Assembly: GCA_026390655.1 (NCBI GenBank)
Contig: JAPLFN010000127.1
Coordinates: 12,743-57,564 of the forward strand
Direction: 5' to 3'
DNA: 44,822 nt
Source: Candidatus Kapaibacterium sp.
GTDB lineage: Bacteria; Bacteroidota; Ignavibacteria; Kapaibacteriales; Kapaibacteriaceae
Shown: piece by piece, positions 42,945 to 44,822 of the stretch
Layout: each line of letters begins with the position of its first letter
Numbering within the stretch: the stretch's first letter is position 1
Notes under the pieces: model-generated
The model's database searches: none
What the model was told of the DNA's origin: nothing
The model's input: the letters and a program-made list of their open reading frames with translations, nothing else
Program-made: the position numbers and the translations under genes

Positions 42945-44195
42945 ATGGCAGTTGAAGACGCTGGCGTCTCCTTCGATCCCGGCAATCCCTACGAACGACC
43001 AAGTTTCACTCTTGGTATCGAAGAAGAGTACATGGTTCTGGACCCCACCACGTATGATCTTAAGTCGCACGTCAACCTCGAGCTTTTAAGCAAGGGGCGA
43101 GTATTGCTTCATGAGCACATCAAACCCGAAATGCACGGGTCGATGCTTGAGATCGGCACTGGGATCTGCAACAACACCACCGAAGCCAAGTTTGAGGTCA
43201 CGAAGATCCGATCGATCGTGGCGCATCTTGCGCAACAAAACGGATTGCGTATCGGAGCTGCGAGCACTCACCCCTTTGCACGCTGGCAGGATCAGGAGAT
43301 CTATCCGGATGAGAGGTACAAGGTGATGGTTGAGGACATGCAGATGTTGGCTCGGTCACTCCTCATCTTTGGCATGCACATTCATGTTGGCATTGCGAAC
43401 CGTGAAACGCAGATACAGCTGATGAATGAGATGCGATACTTCATGCCGCATGTGCTTGCAATTTCGAGCAACTCGCCATTCTGGATGGGCATGAATAGTG
43501 GACTAAAGAGCTATCGTTCAAAAGTGTTTGAACGTTTTCCGCGGACTGCATTGCCTGACTCATTCTCCAGTTGGAGAGAGTACGAGAGCTACGTTGAGCT
43601 GTTGATTCAAACCGGATCAATCGACAACGCAAAGAAGATCTGGTGGGACATTCGTCCGCATCCGTTCTTTCCAACATTGGAGATCCGCATATGCGATCTT
43701 CCGATGCGTGTTGAGGAGACCATTGCGATCGCCGCATTGTGTCAGGCCATTGCCGCCAAACTCTTTTCGCTCTACGAGAAGAACCTTTCATTCCGCTCAT
43801 ATCGTCGCAGCCTTCTCATGGAGAACAAGTGGCGTGCCGTACGCTACGGCCTTGACGGCAAGTTGATCGACTTTGGACGTCAACGAGAAATGCCTGCTCG
43901 CGAGCTCATTCTCGAGCTTCTTGCATTCGTTGATGACGTGGTGGATGATCTCGGATCACGCAAGGATCTGGAATACGTGTACCACATTCTCGAGAACGGT
44001 TCTGGCGCAGATCGTCAGCTCAAAGTCTTCAAGGAAACCGGGAGCATGGAAGAAGTTGCCAAGTACATACACACCGAAACGATGAGTGGATTATTCTCGG
44101 ACATCACGCCGTTCATTGACGAATTCAAAGCCCCTTCCGATGAAGCCATCGCCGAAAAGATGAGTTCTTTGCGGAGCGAGAATAGTTCGGAGTAG
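42945..44195 (+). CDS. Carboxylate-amine ligase, YbdK/GCS2 type
   Basis: A 416-aa member of the glutamate-cysteine ligase family 2 (GCS2). Members form amide bonds between a carboxylate and an amine, with weak glutamate-cysteine ligase activity in E. coli YbdK. Conserved blocks are FTLGIEEEYMVLDPTTYDL (near residue 22), GSMLEIGTGICNNTTEA, MHIHVGIANRE near residue 147, and WWDIRPHPFFPTLEIRICDL near residue 245. The ORF track extends 142 codons upstream, but that part is antisense to the neighbouring hypothetical gene. ATG at 42945 has GAGG seven bases upstream. The physiological substrate is not known; glutathione-like synthesis is possible. Confidence 0.9.
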   Translation: MAVEDAGVSFDPGNPYERPSFTLGIEEEYMVLDPTTYDLKSHVNLELLSKGRVLLHEHIKPEMHGSMLEIGTGICNNTTEAKFEVTKIRSIVAHLAQQNGLRIGAASTHPFARWQDQEIYPDERYKVMVEDMQMLARSLLIFGMHIHVGIANRETQIQLMNEMRYFMPHVLAISSNSPFWMGMNSGLKSYRSKVFERFPRTALPDSFSSWREYESYVELLIQTGSIDNAKKIWWDIRPHPFFPTLEIRICDLPMRVEETIAIAALCQAIAAKLFSLYEKNLSFRSYRRSLLMENKWRAVRYGLDGKLIDFGRQREMPARELILELLAFVDDVVDDLGSRKDLEYVYHILENGSGADRQLKVFKETGSMEEVAKYIHTETMSGLFSDITPFIDEFKAPSDEAIAEKMSSLRSENSSE

Positions 44196-44198
44196 GGG

Positions 44199-44230
44199 GA
44201 CAAGGCGAAAGGGCGACAAGGCGAAAGGGC
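44199..44230. repeat. 16-bp direct repeat, two copies
   Basis: GACAAGGCGAAAGGGC occurs twice head to tail immediately after the ligase stop and before the hairpin element. It marks the left border of the large repeat tract. Confidence 0.8.
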
Positions 44231-44231
44231 A

Positions 44232-44282
44232 CGTCATCCCGAGCGGAGTCAGTCCTGCCGAAGGGAGGATCGAGGGATGACG
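44232..44282. repeat. REP-like hairpin element (CGTCATCCC ... GGGATGACG)
   Basis: A perfect 9-bp inverted repeat (44232-44240 and 44274-44282) encloses a 33-bp interior with a GAGCGGAG...GAGGATCGA arrangement. It has the form of a repetitive extragenic palindrome. It sits at the head of the 54-bp array and shares the CATCCCGAG core with every unit. Confidence 0.7.
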
Positions 44283-44731
44283 CTGACGCAGTGGTTCGCA
44301 TTGAGGTCCCTCGTTGCTCCGCAACTCGGGATGACGCTGACACAGTGGTTCGCATAGGGGTCCCTCGTTCTTCGCAACTCGGGATGACGCTAGCGCAGTG
44401 GTTCGCATTGAGGTCCCTCGTTGCTCCGCAACTCGGTATGACGTTGACGCAGTGGTTTGCATAGAGGTCCCTCGTTGCTCCGCAACTCGGGATGACGCTG
44501 ACGCAGTGGTTCGCATAGAGGTCCCTCGTTGCTTCGCAACTCGGGATGACGCTAGCGCAGTGGTTCGCACAGAGGTCCCTCGTTGCTCCGCAACTCGGGA
44601 TGACGCTAGTGTAGTGGTTCGCATAGAGTTCCCTCGTTGCTCCGCAACTCGGGATGACGCTGACGCAGTGGTTCGCATAGCGGTCCCTCGTTGCTCCGCA
44701 ACTCGGGATGACGCTGACGCAGTGGTTCGCA
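44276..44731. repeat. Tandem array of a 54-bp REP-like unit (8 copies plus a partial)
   Basis: Eight units of 54 bp (the second is 53 bp) run from 44276 to 44706, followed by a 25-bp partial unit. Each reads GATGACGCTGACGCAGTGG, then TTCGCATAGAGGTCCC, then TCGTTGCTCCGCAACTCGG, with 1-6 differences between copies. Each holds a small hairpin (GTTGC-TCC-GCAAC) inside a longer CCCGAG/GAGGG pairing. Because 54 is a multiple of 3 the array leaves open frames of 195 and 210 codons on the minus strand; these are by-products, not genes. No gene is otherwise seen from 44196 to the edge. Confidence 0.9.
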
Positions 44732-44732
44732 G

Positions 44733-44822
44733 TCCCGAGCGAAGCGAGGGACCTCATCCAATTAGCATCGCACGTAGCGTCATCCCGAGCGAAGCGAGGG
44801 ACCTCATCCGATTAGCATCGCA
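44733..44822. repeat. 50-bp REP-like repeat in the opposite orientation (continues past the edge)
   Basis: One full 50-bp unit (44733-44782) and 40 bp of the next share TCCCGAGCGAAGCGAGGGAC, then CTCATCC(A/G)ATTAGCATCGCA. The hairpin core CCCGAG-CGAAG-CGAGGG corresponds to the core of the 54-bp units read on the other strand, with a shorter loop. Two related arrays therefore meet head to head at 44732. Confidence 0.8.

Noticed and set aside
44276-44731. CRISPR-like appearance of the regular repeat array
   Set aside because: The whole 54-bp unit is conserved, with no variable spacers, and no cas genes are present. It is a plain tandem hairpin array.
44091-44757. Two long minus-strand ORFs (195 and 210 aa) with repeating SSRVAEQRGTSMRTTA- and VIPSCGATRDLYANH-like sequence
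   Set aside because: They are translations of the 54-bp tandem array in two frames. Because the unit is a multiple of three, open frames arise by chance. They also overlap the ligase gene, and there is no start signal or protein-like composition.

Overview
The window looks like a chromosomal segment of a free-living bacterium of the Bacteroidota/Chlorobi (FCB) assemblage, plausibly an Ignavibacteria/Kapabacteria-type lineage. This rests on several proteins with type IX secretion (T9SS) C-terminal sorting tails, promoter-like sites matching the Bacteroidota pattern TTG-N19/20-TAnnTTTG, weak Shine-Dalgarno use in places, and a DUF1800/DUF1501 pair typical of this group. The lineage is inferred; no rRNA gene is present to fix it. 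About half of the window is core housekeeping and the rest is secreted or accessory protein genes. No phage, integrase, transposase, CRISPR array or defence island is visible.

Region 1 (1-8580, minus strand) is the tRNA(Tyr-Gly-Thr-Trp)-secE-nusG-rplK-rplA-rplJ-rplL-rpoB-rpoC transcription/translation supercluster, with rpoC running off the left edge. It starts from a good Bacteroidota-type promoter. It also carries at least four leader RNA structures: two L1-site-like hairpins (before rplK and before rplA), an L10-leader-like stem before rplJ, and two strong hairpins between rplL and rpoB. The tuf gene often found between tRNA-Thr and tRNA-Trp is absent.

Region 2 (8.6-18.3 kb) holds an acyltransferase, carA, an HNH nuclease and a minus-strand gene set: DUF1800, DUF1501, a glycoside-hydrolase-like secreted protein and a lipoprotein. 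The glycoside-hydrolase-like gene is split by an apparent +1 frameshift. Two convergent gene junctions here are filled with short tandem repeats (7 bp x 10 and 8 bp x 4).

Region 3 (18.4-27.1 kb) holds a YfhO-type membrane protein (split by an apparent one-base deletion), a hypothetical protein and aspartokinase on the plus strand. Facing them is a tightly coupled minus-strand set: OmpA/PD40 protein, Maf, an orphan sugar-type ABC permease and PlsY.

Region 4 (27.1-32.1 kb, minus strand) begins with groS-groL under a CIRCE operator and a clear intrinsic terminator. Then comes a translationally coupled trio (TatD-like protein, MnmC-type FAD oxidoreductase, MnmM-type methyltransferase), followed by a glutathione peroxidase. 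The trio looks like a two-gene replacement of bifunctional MnmC for tRNA wobble uridine modification.

Region 5 (32.1-44.8 kb) has two large secreted subtilases, an MlaE-type permease, an LTxxQ-like lipoprotein, a Gly/Ser/Arg-rich membrane protein, a small hypothetical protein and a YbdK-type carboxylate-amine ligase. It ends in a REP-like hairpin repeat array: eight 54-bp units, then a 50-bp family in the opposite orientation that continues past the right edge.
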